Shown here in pieces: positions 16,997-24,960 of a DNA stretch of 55,128 nucleotides. The translations under genes were made by a program, and so were the position numbers. The notes under the pieces are model-generated. The model made no database searches and had not been told where the DNA came from. It saw nothing but the letters and a program-made list of their open reading frames with translations. The stretch covers positions 1 through 55,128 of the forward strand of contig NZ_CANSMR010000039.1 in assembly GCF_947648125.1 (NCBI RefSeq), written 5' to 3'. Every line of letters starts with the position of its first letter. The first letter of the stretch is position 1. The stretch is from an uncultured Bradyrhizobium sp. (lineage in GTDB: Bacteria; Pseudomonadota; Alphaproteobacteria; Rhizobiales; Xanthobacteraceae).

Positions 16997-17493
16997 GAAT
17001 TCACCAGACTGACGATCCAGCCGGCCGCGTAGAGCCCAACGCCGAACACCGCATGCGTCAGGAGGCTCTGCAGCCGCGCGGCCCATGGATGGGGCGTACG
17101 GCTCGCGGCGATGCCGGCGCCCATCGCGGGCTGCATCACCAGGAACGGTGCGGCCACGCTGCCGATCCCGACCATCAGAGCCGGAGCGATGGTCGGCTGC
17201 CGCGCCCAACCAAGCCCGAAGATCGCAAGCAGCGCGCCGGCAAAGCCGATCCCGATCAGATAATGCGCGGCCCATCCGATCACCCGTTCGCCCACGACCT
17301 GCGGCGACGCGGCGATGCGATCGTGGCGCAAGCGGCCGGATGCGAGATGGCCGAGCCAGCGGCCGACCAGCGCATAATCCAGCGACGGAATGCCGAGCAG
17401 ATGCTTGCGGACCATCCCCCAGACGTCCATCACGACCGTCGCACCGGTGCCGATCAGCATCGCGCGCGCCAGAAAGTCCATCGCGTCAGCCAT
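16993..17493 (-). CDS. DUF2938 family membrane protein
   Basis: A 166-residue protein with about four hydrophobic helices and the DUF2938 pattern: GATVVMDVWGMVRKHLLGIPSLDY (read as TVVMDVWGMVRK and GIPSLDY) near residues 18-40, GWAAHYLIGIGFA in the middle, and AHRLQS-like RLQSLLTHAVFGVGLY at the end. Its function is unknown. Its ATG overlaps the end of the upstream methyltransferase gene by 8 bp, so the two are one operon. Its TAG stop is provided by the flanking palindromic repeat, which implies that the C-terminus was set by repeat insertion. Confidence 0.85.
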   Translation of the reverse strand: MADAMDFLARAMLIGTGATVVMDVWGMVRKHLLGIPSLDYALVGRWLGHLASGRLRHDRIAASPQVVGERVIGWAAHYLIGIGFAGALLAIFGLGWARQPTIAPALMVGIGSVAAPFLVMQPAMGAGIAASRTPHPWAARLQSLLTHAVFGVGLYAAGWIVSLVNS

Positions 17494-18349
17494 GCGCGGC
17501 CTCCACCGGTGCTCGTGCCGCAGTCATCCAGCAGGCTGCGGCGAAGCGAATTTCGCTGCCGTGGATGTAGCGATCGAAGGCACCACGCACGGTCTCGATC
17601 ACCTGCGTGCGACGCGGCTCTTCCATCTCCTGCAGCATCGTGCCGACCGGGCCGAGCCAGCTCACATAGCGGGTCAACTCCGATGCCGGGAAGCTCAAGA
17701 CGACATCGACCGGCTCGATCCCGATCGCGTCCCAGCCGCTATCTTCCAGGATGCGCTCGACCCGCTCCCGGTCAGCGAAGCCGAACTGCCCCGGCGCGTC
17801 GGGACGCCGCGCCGGAAGATCCGGCAGCAGCGGCTTCGCCGCCCGCTCCGCCGTCGTCATGAACGGGTTCTCGGCCGGACCGCGCCACGCGATGAAGCGA
17901 AGCGCAGCACTCGGCCGGGCGGCCCGCCGCAGATTGGCGAAGGCCTGCACCGGATCGGCAAAGAACATCACGCCGAGACGCGAGATGATCATGTCGAAGC
18001 TCGCCGGCGCAAAGCCATGGGTCTGCGCGTCGGCGCAGATGAAGCTGGCGGACCGCCCTTCCCGCTCCGCGCGGGCGCGGGCAGCCGCGATCATCGGTTC
18101 GGAGATGTCGATGCCGGTGCAATGCCCCTCCGGGCCGAGCATGTGAGCGACGGCGAATGTCGTGGCGCCCGTGCCGCAGCCGATATCCAGCACATGGCTG
18201 GCTGCAGCATCGGCCACCGCCTGAACGAGCAGCGCTTCAAGCGGCTTGAACATCCCTTCCAGCACGTCGCGTGTCTCGACCCAGGCGCGCCCGGCAGCGC
18301 CGTTCCAGAGTTTGACCTGCTCGTCCTCGGCCTGCGGTGTGGCACTCAT
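17486..18349 (-). CDS. Class I SAM-dependent methyltransferase
   Basis: A 287-residue soluble methyltransferase with motif I VLDIGCGTG (residues 53-61), GIDISEPMI as motif II and FDMIISRLGVMFF as the motif IV region. It resembles UbiE/MenG-like small-molecule methyltransferases, but no quinone genes are nearby. It starts with ATG at 18349, preceded by AAAGGACGAG. It is the first gene of a two-gene unit with DUF2938 and is divergent from a MerR regulator across a 95-bp region holding a MerR-type operator. The regulator probably controls it. Confidence 0.9.
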   Translation of the reverse strand: MSATPQAEDEQVKLWNGAAGRAWVETRDVLEGMFKPLEALLVQAVADAAASHVLDIGCGTGATTFAVAHMLGPEGHCTGIDISEPMIAAARARAEREGRSASFICADAQTHGFAPASFDMIISRLGVMFFADPVQAFANLRRAARPSAALRFIAWRGPAENPFMTTAERAAKPLLPDLPARRPDAPGQFGFADRERVERILEDSGWDAIGIEPVDVVLSFPASELTRYVSWLGPVGTMLQEMEEPRRTQVIETVRGAFDRYIHGSEIRFAAACWMTAARAPVEAAHG

Positions 18350-18382
18350 GATCTCGTCCTTTTGCTATTTGCCTGTCCTGAT

Positions 18383-18399
18383 GCTTGCCTTAGGCAAGC
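18383..18399. promoter_or_regulatory. GCTTGCC palindrome in the merR/methyltransferase spacer
   Basis: GCTTGCC (18383-18389) and GGCAAGC (18393-18399) form a perfect 7-bp inverted repeat around TTA. It lies in the 5' leader of the methyltransferase operon, separate from the MerR-type palindrome. It could be a second protein site or an mRNA hairpin. Confidence 0.35.
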
Positions 18400-18421
18400 G
18401 ACTGGCGGCACACTGCCAGTT

Positions 18422-18440
18422 CAAGTGAACTTGAGGTCAA
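18422..18440 (-). promoter_or_regulatory. Candidate MerR-type promoter/operator for the methyltransferase operon
   Basis: Read on the minus strand, TTGACC (plus positions 18435-18440) acts as a -35 box followed by TCAAGTTCACTTGAAC, whose CAAGT/ACTTG arms (plus 18422-18426 and 18429-18433) form a dyad. MerR-family sites characteristically lie in a long -35/-10 spacer, as in SoxR boxes (CCTCAAGTT..AACTTGAGG). The dyad ends only a few bases before the merR ATG at 18445, so the protein would likely regulate itself too. Confidence 0.55.
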
Positions 18441-18444
18441 GGCC

Positions 18445-18888
18445 ATGCGGGACATCGACATCGCGGAGGTGGCGCAATTATCGGGCGTTCGCGCCTCGAC
18501 GTTGCGCTTCTACGAGGAAAAGGGGCTGATCGCTTCGCATGGAAGGCGCGGGCTGCGCCGGCTGTTCGATCCCGCCGTGCTCGACCGGCTGGCGCTGATC
18601 GCGCTCGGGCGCGCCTCCGGCTTCTCGCTCGACGAGATCGCGAGAATGTTCGCGCCCGACGGCAGGCCGCGCATCGACCGGAAATTGCTCGCTGCCAAGG
18701 CCGACGAACTCGACCGCACCATCCGCCGGCTCAACGCGATGCGCGACGGACTGCGCCACGCCGCCGTCTGTCCCGCGCCGAGCCACATGGAATGTCCGAC
18801 CTTCCGCCGCCTGCTGCGGGTTGCAGCGGCCGGGAAGATCGGCGAGAAGAAGAAGGTGAAGAAGTCGCGACGCAAGTCGGGATCGTAG
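18445..18888 (+). CDS. MerR family transcriptional regulator
   Basis: A 147-residue regulator. The N-terminal winged HTH has IAEVAQLSGVRASTLRFYEEKGLI (read as IAEVAQLSGVRASTLRFYEE), then GLRRLFDPAVLDRLALI, and a dimerisation helix over about residues 75-100. Near the end are two cysteines, CPAPSHMEC, that could sense a metal or oxidant. A basic tail (KKKVKKSRRKSGS) ends at a TAG supplied by the downstream repeat at 18885-18971. It is divergent from the methyltransferase/DUF2938 operon, with a matching dyad between them. The inducer is unknown. Confidence 0.9.
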   Translation: MRDIDIAEVAQLSGVRASTLRFYEEKGLIASHGRRGLRRLFDPAVLDRLALIALGRASGFSLDEIARMFAPDGRPRIDRKLLAAKADELDRTIRRLNAMRDGLRHAAVCPAPSHMECPTFRRLLRVAAAGKIGEKKKVKKSRRKSGS

Positions 18889-18971
18889 CCCGGATGCAGC
18901 GCAGCGAAATCCGGGGTTCTCTCTATGAGGTGATACTGTTCCCGGATTGCGCTTCGCTTCATCCGGGCTAC
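18885..18971. repeat. GTAGCCCGGATG palindromic repeat, copy 2 (convergent junction)
   Basis: GTAGCCCGGATGCAGCGCAG at the left mirrors CGCTTCATCCGGGCTAC at the right. It lies between the convergent merR and MFS genes. The TAG at 18886-18888 is the merR stop, and the complementary TAG at 18968-18970 is the MFS stop, so both flanking genes end inside this element. Confidence 0.9.
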
Positions 18972-20182
18972 TTGCCCTTCGTCATGATCGCCGCCGCCGC
19001 GATCAGTTCGAGGCCGATGCAACCGTAGAACGGCAGCGCATAGCTGCCCGAGAGATCGTGCAGCAGCCCGATCACGCCGGGGCCGAAAGCGTAGGTGATC
19101 TGGTTGATCGCGGTGATCAGGCTGACCAGCACACCGAATGCGCGCGGATCGAATTCGCGCTGCACGATCAGCGCCGGCAGCGTGATCAGATTGCCGACCG
19201 AGAAGCCGAACAGCGCGCAGGCGGCGATCTGGGCGATGTCGTTGTGCACATTGATGATGATGACCAGCGCGATCGCCTGGCTGACAAAAGACAGCGCCGA
19301 CGCCAGCCGCTGGTTGAGCCGGTCGATCACGAAGGAAAACGAAACGCGCCCGACCACGGCCATCGCGGTCAGCAGCGCCATCGCCACCGTCGCGCGCTCG
19401 CGGCCGATCACCTGATCGAGATAGGCGATCAGATGCACGATGAAGCCGACCTGGGCGAACAGCACCAGCGCGAAGGCAATCGAGACCGAGAGGAAACGGA
19501 TATCGCGCAGCGCCCGTGCGCGCACCTGGGTCGCCGACGGCGCGTCAGCCGCCGCTGAAGTCACCGCGTGCAGATGCACCGGTGGCCGCCCGACACAGAT
19601 CAGGATGACAGGCACCATCACCACGACAAGCGCCACCGCGGCCGCGATCATCGCGCCGGAGAAGCCGAACGTGCCGATCCCCGCCACCAGCAGCGGCACG
19701 CCGACGATGCCGCCGAAGCTGGCGCCGTTGAGCGCCAGGCTGATCGCCATGCCGCGCTTCTTGTCGAACCACAGGCCGAGCGTGTTGGTGATGATGCCAA
19801 GGCTGGTGCCGGCCCAGCCGAACGCCAGCAGCGCATCGGCAAGATAAAGCTGCCACGGCTCGCGCACCTCGCCGATTGCGATAGCGGCAACCGCCATCGC
19901 GAGGGTGCCCGCGATCAGGCAGCTGCGCGCACCGAACGCCTTGATCGCCTCGCTGACAAAGGCCACCAGCGCGGCGCCGAACAAATAGAAGAAGGTCGTG
20001 CCCGACGAGATCAGCGACGCCGGCCAGCCGTGCAGCCGCTGCAGCTCGGCGACGTAGACGCTCTGTCCGTAGAAGCCCAATCCCCAGCCGAAGGTCGCAA
20101 GCAGGAAGCAGACGACGACGATGCGCCAGCCTTCGTAGCCGAGCGCGGATTCGTCATGCAGCGTGGGTGATGATGCGTCCAT
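18968..20182 (-). CDS. MFS transporter
   Basis: A 404-residue major facilitator with twelve hydrophobic segments. It includes GWAGTSLGIITNTLGLWFDKKRG (read as TLGLWFDKKRG), the motif-A-like loop of oxalate/formate- and monocarboxylate-type carriers, and GFSVGNLITLPALIVQREF late in the protein. It is likely a proton- or substrate-linked organic acid carrier, but the substrate is not readable. The ATG at 20182 lies upstream of a hairpin-containing spacer. The stop codon comes from the repeat at 18885-18971. No partner genes are present. Confidence 0.87.
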   Translation of the reverse strand: MDASSPTLHDESALGYEGWRIVVVCFLLATFGWGLGFYGQSVYVAELQRLHGWPASLISSGTTFFYLFGAALVAFVSEAIKAFGARSCLIAGTLAMAVAAIAIGEVREPWQLYLADALLAFGWAGTSLGIITNTLGLWFDKKRGMAISLALNGASFGGIVGVPLLVAGIGTFGFSGAMIAAAVALVVVMVPVILICVGRPPVHLHAVTSAAADAPSATQVRARALRDIRFLSVSIAFALVLFAQVGFIVHLIAYLDQVIGRERATVAMALLTAMAVVGRVSFSFVIDRLNQRLASALSFVSQAIALVIIINVHNDIAQIAACALFGFSVGNLITLPALIVQREFDPRAFGVLVSLITAINQITYAFGPGVIGLLHDLSGSYALPFYGCIGLELIAAAAIMTKGK

Positions 20183-20300
20183 TTCTTGCTCTTGCTTCTC
20201 ACATCGTCAGGACCGGATTAATCCGTTCCCACGATGTGAGCAGCCTTGCAAGCCGATCATTTCGAAGCTGATCGAAGTGTCAGCAATTGGCAGCAGGAGA

Positions 20301-21545
20301 TTAAATACTCGGGTCCGGGACTTCTTCCACCGCACGCAATTTCGCCCGCCGCTTAGCGAATGACGCCAGCGACAGCACGACAAGCCCGAGCAGCACCGGC
20401 GGAAACACCACCATGTTGACGGCGTTCCAGCCGTAATGCGCCAGCAGCTGGCCCGACGAGAACGAGCCGATCGCCATCATGCCGAACACGAGGAAATCGT
20501 TGAACGCCTGCACCTTGTTGCGTTCCTGCGGCCGGTGCGTTTCCAGCACCAGCGCGGAGGCACCAACGAACGCAAAGTTCCAGCCGATCCCGAGCACGAA
20601 CAGCGTCGCCCAGAAGTGCGGCGCCGTGATGCCGGACAACCCGATCATCGCGGCGACCGCCTCGAGCGCCAGCCCGAGCGCGACGATGACGGGCGCACCG
20701 AAGCGGGCGATCAACGAGCCGGTGAAGAAGCTCGGGCCATACATCGCCACGATGTGCCACTGGATGCCGAAATTGGAATCGCTGACCGATAGCCCGCACA
20801 TCTTCATCGCGAGCGGCGCCGAGGTCATCACCAGATTCATCATCGGATAGGCGATCACGCCGCACAGCGCGGCGGCAATGAAGCGCGGCTGCCTGGCAAT
20901 CTCGAGCAGCGGGCGGCCGCCATGCAGATCCGCCGCTGCCGGCTTCGGCGCGTCGACGCCCGACAGCACCGCCATCGCCACCAGCGCGACCAGCGCCTGC
21001 ATCACGAACGAGAACGCGAACAGGTAAGGCGGCCAGATGTCCATGGTCCATTGCACGAGCTGTGGCCCGAGCACGCCGGCGAACACGCCGCCGGCCATCA
21101 CCCACGACACCGCCTTGGGCCGGAACGCGACACTGGCGCCGTCGGCGGCGGCAAAGCGATAGGACTGCGCGACGGCGCCATAGAGCCCACCAAGGAAGGT
21201 CGCGCCGCAGAACAGCCAGAACGATGAGTGCAGGATCGCCCAGGCGCCGAGCGCGCCGGTCAGCGTGCCGCAGAAGGTGCCGACGATGAAGGCGACGCGC
21301 CGCCCATAGGCGCGTGAGATCGCACCGGTCGGCAGCGTGCCGGCGGCAAGCCCGAGTACATACATCGAGAGCGGCACCGTCGCGAGCGAGATGTCGGGCG
21401 CCAGCGTCGCACCGACGATCGAGCCGGTGGCGAAGATCACGGCCGAATTGGCGCCGGTCAGCGCCTGCGCCGCCGCAAGCCGCCACACATTGCCGCGCGC
21501 CCGCGTGTCATCGCTCGCCTCATCCGCAGCTGTCACGTCGATCAT
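20301..21545 (-). CDS. MFS transporter
   Basis: A 414-residue major facilitator with about twelve membrane helices. N-terminal features include ANSAVIFATGSIVGATLAP, AISRAYGRRVAF as the motif-A loop, and GIGWNFAFVGASALVLETH in the C-terminal half. The last resembles drug/sugar-type proton antiporters of the multidrug DHA branch. The start was placed at 21545 (MIDVTAADE) after GGCGGGACGACTG; longer versions would read through a palindromic repeat. The substrate is unknown. A separate MFS gene follows 119 bp later on the same strand. Confidence 0.86.
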   Translation of the reverse strand: MIDVTAADEASDDTRARGNVWRLAAAQALTGANSAVIFATGSIVGATLAPDISLATVPLSMYVLGLAAGTLPTGAISRAYGRRVAFIVGTFCGTLTGALGAWAILHSSFWLFCGATFLGGLYGAVAQSYRFAAADGASVAFRPKAVSWVMAGGVFAGVLGPQLVQWTMDIWPPYLFAFSFVMQALVALVAMAVLSGVDAPKPAAADLHGGRPLLEIARQPRFIAAALCGVIAYPMMNLVMTSAPLAMKMCGLSVSDSNFGIQWHIVAMYGPSFFTGSLIARFGAPVIVALGLALEAVAAMIGLSGITAPHFWATLFVLGIGWNFAFVGASALVLETHRPQERNKVQAFNDFLVFGMMAIGSFSSGQLLAHYGWNAVNMVVFPPVLLGLVVLSLASFAKRRAKLRAVEEVPDPSI

Positions 21546-21690
21546 CAGTCGTCCCGCCTTGAAGCCCCGGCGGGAGCCCCCAATCGCGCGCACTATGGAG
21601 AGCAGGTGCAGGTCGATCAACCGGCGCAAACGGACGTAGGCCATGCGGGAGGCGCACGGTTGTTGGCCAGGTCGAATACCCACACTCCGG

Positions 21691-21814
21691 CGTCGTCCTG
21701 GCGAAGGCCAGGACCCATAACCACCGAGTTTTGTTGCGAGAGGGATCGCGGCCCCAGCTACGCGCAATAACGAGCATTTGGGGTAATGGGTCCTGGCTTG
21801 CGCCAGGACGACGT
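21691..21814. repeat. GTCGTCCTGGCG palindromic repeat, copy 1
   Basis: CGTCGTCCTGGCGAAGGCCA opens and GCCAGGACGACG closes the element. Inner parts AGGACCCATAACCAC and GGTAATGGGTCCTGG also pair, giving a long hairpin with a variable centre. Copies are at 38379-38500 and 54448-54567. This copy lies between the stop of the HicB gene and the start of the MFS gene, both on the minus strand. Confidence 0.88.
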
Positions 21815-21838
21815 CACGCGTGTTGCGTCGCACGTCAC

Positions 21839-22336
21839 CTACCGCACGGGCTTCTTACCCGGCCGCTTCTCGGCGCGCAGCGCGCCGGTCTTGTGCACCT
21901 TGGAGCGCGGCGCGATCGGGGCGCCGCGCGGATAGCCGCCCGGCCATTCGAGCGCGAGCGAGCTCGCGAAGCCGAAGAAGCTCGAACGGCTCATGCCGAG
22001 CTCGGCGGCGCGCTTGTCGATGCGTGCGATCAGGCTTTTCGGCAGATAGACGTTGACGCGCTCGGACGGGTCGGGCGGATCGACGCCGACCATGAAGAAG
22101 GCGGCGACGTCGGAGCCCTTGGGCGGCACGATGCGCTCGATCGGCGTCGGCTCCGGCAGCGCGTGGCCCTGCTCGACCCAGCCGTCCACCGCCTGCGCCA
22201 GCGCATGCTCGGCACGCTCGATCGCCTCTTCCTGCGACTTGCCGCCGGCGACGCAGCCGGGAAAGTCGGGAAACCACGCCCCGAACGCGCCGCGCGGCCC
22301 GCGCTCCAGCACGGCTGGATAAAGCCGTCTCTTCAT
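21839..22336 (-). CDS. HicB family antitoxin-like protein, no adjacent HicA
   Basis: A 165-residue protein with the HicB partial RNase-H fold at the N-terminus (FGAWFPDFPGCVAGGKSQEEAIERA in short parts: FPDFPGCVAGG, SQEEAIERAEHAL) and a ribbon-helix-helix DNA-binding segment (VNVYLPKSLIARIDKRAAE, about residues 93-112). A basic tail follows. HicB proteins bind and repress their own promoter and neutralise HicA mRNA endonucleases. No small HicA gene lies on either side, so this is an orphan or acts on a distant toxin. It has a strong promoter with an overlapping palindrome and an RBS GGAGG. Confidence 0.85.
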   Translation of the reverse strand: MKRRLYPAVLERGPRGAFGAWFPDFPGCVAGGKSQEEAIERAEHALAQAVDGWVEQGHALPEPTPIERIVPPKGSDVAAFFMVGVDPPDPSERVNVYLPKSLIARIDKRAAELGMSRSSFFGFASSLALEWPGGYPRGAPIAPRSKVHKTGALRAEKRPGKKPVR

Positions 22337-22358
22337 TCTGGCCTCCGTCGTTGGAGTA

Positions 22359-22395
22359 TGCTATTTCACACACCTTGGTGTGTCAAATGACACAA
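22359..22395 (-). promoter_or_regulatory. Promoter and palindromic operator of the hicB-like gene
   Basis: On the minus strand, TTGACA (plus 22382-22387), 17 bp and TAGCAT (plus 22359-22364) form a near-consensus sigma-70 promoter. The spacer holds the dyad ACACACC/GGTGTGT (22369-22384). A second dyad, TGTGTC/GACACA (22380-22395), overlaps the -35. The predicted transcript would have a leader of about 16 nt before the ATG. The arrangement fits autorepression by the ribbon-helix-helix domain of the gene product. Confidence 0.7.
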
Positions 22396-22420
22396 CACGC
22401 GATCGCAGGAGAGCGCGGCA

Positions 22421-23293
22421 ATGGACCCGCAAGCCGAACTTCGCATCGTACGTGCCGCCTACGCCAGGCAGATCATGGCCGCCGCCAACATCGTCGATGC
22501 GCGGGTGATGGAGGCCTTCGCCGCCATTCCGCGCGAGGACTTTGTCGGCCCGGGACCATGGATGATACTGCGATGGTGGACCCGCGACTACGTGCCGACG
22601 CCCGATGCCGATCCGGTCTATCTCTACACCAACGATCTGGTCGCGTTGCTGCCCGAGCGGCGCCTCAACAACGGCCAGCCATCACTGCACGCTCATCTCA
22701 TGCACCAGGCCGCACCCGCCAGCGGCGAACATGTGGTGCATATCGGAACGGGCACTGGCTACTACACGGCGCTCCTCGCGCATCTGGCCGGACCGACCGG
22801 CCGCGTGACCGGCATCGAATACGACCCTGAGCTTGCCGCGCGCGCCCGCGCCAATCTCGCCCCCTATCCGAATGTCGAGATCATCGCGGGGGACGGCACG
22901 CGCGCATCGTTCGATCCAGCCGACGTGATCTACGTCAATGCCGGCTGCACCCGGCCGGCCGCGCGATGGCTCGACCGGCTGGCCGACGGCGGCCGCCTGA
23001 TCCTGCCGTTGACGTCGGATGAGGGATTCAGGGGCGGCGCGCCGGAGCAGATCGCACGCTCCGGCGCGGTGTTCTGTGTCCGGCGCGAGGGCGCACAGTA
23101 TCAAGCCACCTGGATCTCACCGGTCGCGATCATTCCCTGCGACGGTGGCCGCGACGAGGCGTCCGAAAAGGTGCTGGCCGAAGCCTTCGCGCGCGGCGGC
23201 TGGCAGAAAGTGACGCAGCTCTACCGCGATGCCGAGATTCCCGACGAGCGCTGCTGGCTGCGCGGGGATGGATGGTGCCTGGCCTGGGATTGA
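22421..23293 (+). CDS. Methyltransferase of the protein-L-isoaspartate methyltransferase type
   Basis: A 290-residue class I methyltransferase. Motif I is VVHIGTGTGYYT (residues 105-116), followed by GRVTGIEYDPELAA and IIAGDGTRASF. The upstream RRLNNGQPSLHAHLM resembles the GQTISQP region of PCMT/L-isoaspartyl enzymes, here changed to NNGQPSLHA, and the length exceeds the usual 210 residues by a C-terminal region. It may repair isoaspartyl proteins or act on another carboxyl substrate. It is divergent from the hicB-like gene and convergent with the hydrolase gene (15 bp apart). Confidence 0.82.
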   Translation: MDPQAELRIVRAAYARQIMAAANIVDARVMEAFAAIPREDFVGPGPWMILRWWTRDYVPTPDADPVYLYTNDLVALLPERRLNNGQPSLHAHLMHQAAPASGEHVVHIGTGTGYYTALLAHLAGPTGRVTGIEYDPELAARARANLAPYPNVEIIAGDGTRASFDPADVIYVNAGCTRPAARWLDRLADGGRLILPLTSDEGFRGGAPEQIARSGAVFCVRREGAQYQATWISPVAIIPCDGGRDEASEKVLAEAFARGGWQKVTQLYRDAEIPDERCWLRGDGWCLAWD

Positions 23294-23308
23294 CCGTCGC
23301 AACGCGCG

Positions 23309-24274
23309 CTAGCCGATGGGCCCGCGCAAAGCGCGGCCCCAAGGTGGGCTCCGCGTCGTGCGCCATTCTTCACCGTGCGCGGGCAGGCGTCCGGTCCAGA
23401 AGGCTTTCAGCGCATCGGCCAGATCGCGCGGATTGTCTTCCTGAACATTGTGGCCTGCGCCCGCGATGCTGACGCACCGCCCCTCGCGGAAGCGCGCGGT
23501 GAATTCATGGGCCGCATCTTCGCTGACGATGAGGCTTTCACCGCCGCGCGCCAGAAGAAACGGGACGGCTATGTCCTGTACGCGCGCCTCGAAACCGGCA
23601 AGATGCCCCAGGATGGCGGCATAGTCCGCCGGACGGCGCTGGTCGCGCTTCCACATCAGGCGCCCGTCACGACCACGCTTCAACAGAGCGCGCATCCGGT
23701 AACGAAGGCGTTCCGGATCGCTCCGCGGACTCACCACAAGCGCCATCTCGACCACATCGTCCACCGTCGCGGCGCCGCGAAAATCCGCGATGAAGGCGCG
23801 CATCCGTGCCGTTGCGGCGAACACCGGCCGCGAGATCACATCGATCATCGCAAGGCTTTCGGTACGCTCCGGGTAGCACAGCGTAAATTCGCATCCGACC
23901 GTTCCACCCAGCGACATGCCGGCAATGTGCGCGCGCTCGATCTGCAGGCCGTCGAGGACGGCGACAAGATCCTTTGCATAACTCTCGATCGCGTAGTCGT
24001 CGGTCCAGTCGCTGGCGCCGTGACCGCGCATGTCCAGCGCAAGCAGCCGGAAATCGTCCCGCAGCGCCACGGCGACATAGTCCCAGGTTTGGGCGGTGAG
24101 TGCGCCACCGTGCAGCAACACGACCGGAGGTCCTTCGCCGCCCCAGTCGAGCAGATGGATGTTCGGTCCATGCGGCACGCGAAGATTCCGCGAACGCGGC
24201 GGCGTCAGGTCGGTTGCGGCGATCCCGAGCCGATCGACTATTGTCGCCAGCGCCTCGAGATGCCATTCGTCCAT
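23309..24274 (-). CDS. Alpha/beta hydrolase
   Basis: A 321-residue alpha/beta-fold hydrolase. The oxyanion region is VVLLHGGALTAQTW, the nucleophile elbow GMSLGG gives Ser121, and the late histidine is in GAGHNVQEDNP (about 280). These complete the catalytic triad with a probable Asp between them. The start is the ATG at 24274 with AGAGGA upstream. It is divergent from a TetR gene, with a large palindrome in the 56-bp gap, so it is probably repressed by that regulator. The substrate is unknown. Confidence 0.9.
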   Translation of the reverse strand: MDEWHLEALATIVDRLGIAATDLTPPRSRNLRVPHGPNIHLLDWGGEGPPVVLLHGGALTAQTWDYVAVALRDDFRLLALDMRGHGASDWTDDYAIESYAKDLVAVLDGLQIERAHIAGMSLGGTVGCEFTLCYPERTESLAMIDVISRPVFAATARMRAFIADFRGAATVDDVVEMALVVSPRSDPERLRYRMRALLKRGRDGRLMWKRDQRRPADYAAILGHLAGFEARVQDIAVPFLLARGGESLIVSEDAAHEFTARFREGRCVSIAGAGHNVQEDNPRDLADALKAFWTGRLPAHGEEWRTTRSPPWGRALRGPIG

Positions 24275-24284
24275 GACCAATCCT

Positions 24285-24308
24285 CTTACTTAGGGTATCC
24301 TAAGTAAG
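24285..24308. promoter_or_regulatory. TetR-type operator between hydrolase and tetR genes
   Basis: CTTACTTAGG (24285-24294) and CCTAAGTAAG (24299-24308) are perfect 10-bp arms around GTAT. Size, symmetry and position midway between divergent genes match operators of TetR-family repressors. It lies 10 bp upstream of the hydrolase ATG and 22 bp upstream of the tetR ATG, so binding would block both. Confidence 0.75.
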
Positions 24309-24330
24309 ACTCACGAGATGCGGGAAGTCA

Positions 24331-24942
24331 ATGGCCACGCGACAACGACGAACGCCGCAAGCGGCAAAGTTCGCGATCCTGGATGCCGCAGAACGGCGAC
24401 TGCACGATGAGGGCCCCGAGGGCGTGCGCATCCAGCGCATCGCCGCCGATCTCGGCATGACCGATGCGGCCATTCATTACCATTTCGGCACCCGGGAAGC
24501 GCTGATGGACGCGCTCCTGCGCCGCATCGGCCGCCGACTGGTGGACGACATCGCGACGACCATCGAGTCCTGGGCGCCCGACGAGATCGACGTCGCCGCC
24601 CTCAGCCGCCTCTTTCAGCGCGCCTATGCGGACGAACGGGCTGCCAGGCTCGCGGTCTGGCTCAGCCTGGCCGGATGGCGACCAAAGGGATCCGGCATGT
24701 TCATGCCGCTGGTCGAGCGGGTTCATCGGGCGCGGATCGAGGCCGCGCGCAAAGCCAAACGACCCACGCCGAGGCTCTCCGACACGCAGTACGCCATCGC
24801 ACTCCTGAGTGCGGCCCACATGCAGGCCGCAATGGCAGGCGACGCCTTGCTGGCCAGCGTCGCCGAAGACTCCAAAGGTCTCGACAATCGCGACTTCCTC
24901 AGTTTCTCGGTGGAATCGATCGCGCGCCGTCTCGCAGAATAA
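24331..24942 (+). CDS. TetR/AcrR family transcriptional regulator
   Basis: A 203-residue repressor. The N-terminal HTH spans about residues 12-60 (FAILDAAERRLHDEG, then VRIQRIAADLGMTDAAIHYHF), with the TetR recognition helix ending HYHFGTREALMDAL. The C-terminal ligand-binding helical domain is not recognisable. It faces the alpha/beta hydrolase gene across a 24-bp palindrome and likely controls both. The inducer may be the hydrolase substrate or product. Confidence 0.93.
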   Translation: MATRQRRTPQAAKFAILDAAERRLHDEGPEGVRIQRIAADLGMTDAAIHYHFGTREALMDALLRRIGRRLVDDIATTIESWAPDEIDVAALSRLFQRAYADERAARLAVWLSLAGWRPKGSGMFMPLVERVHRARIEAARKAKRPTPRLSDTQYAIALLSAAHMQAAMAGDALLASVAEDSKGLDNRDFLSFSVESIARRLAE

Positions 24943-24960
24943 TCAGCCCCGCGCGTGCGG

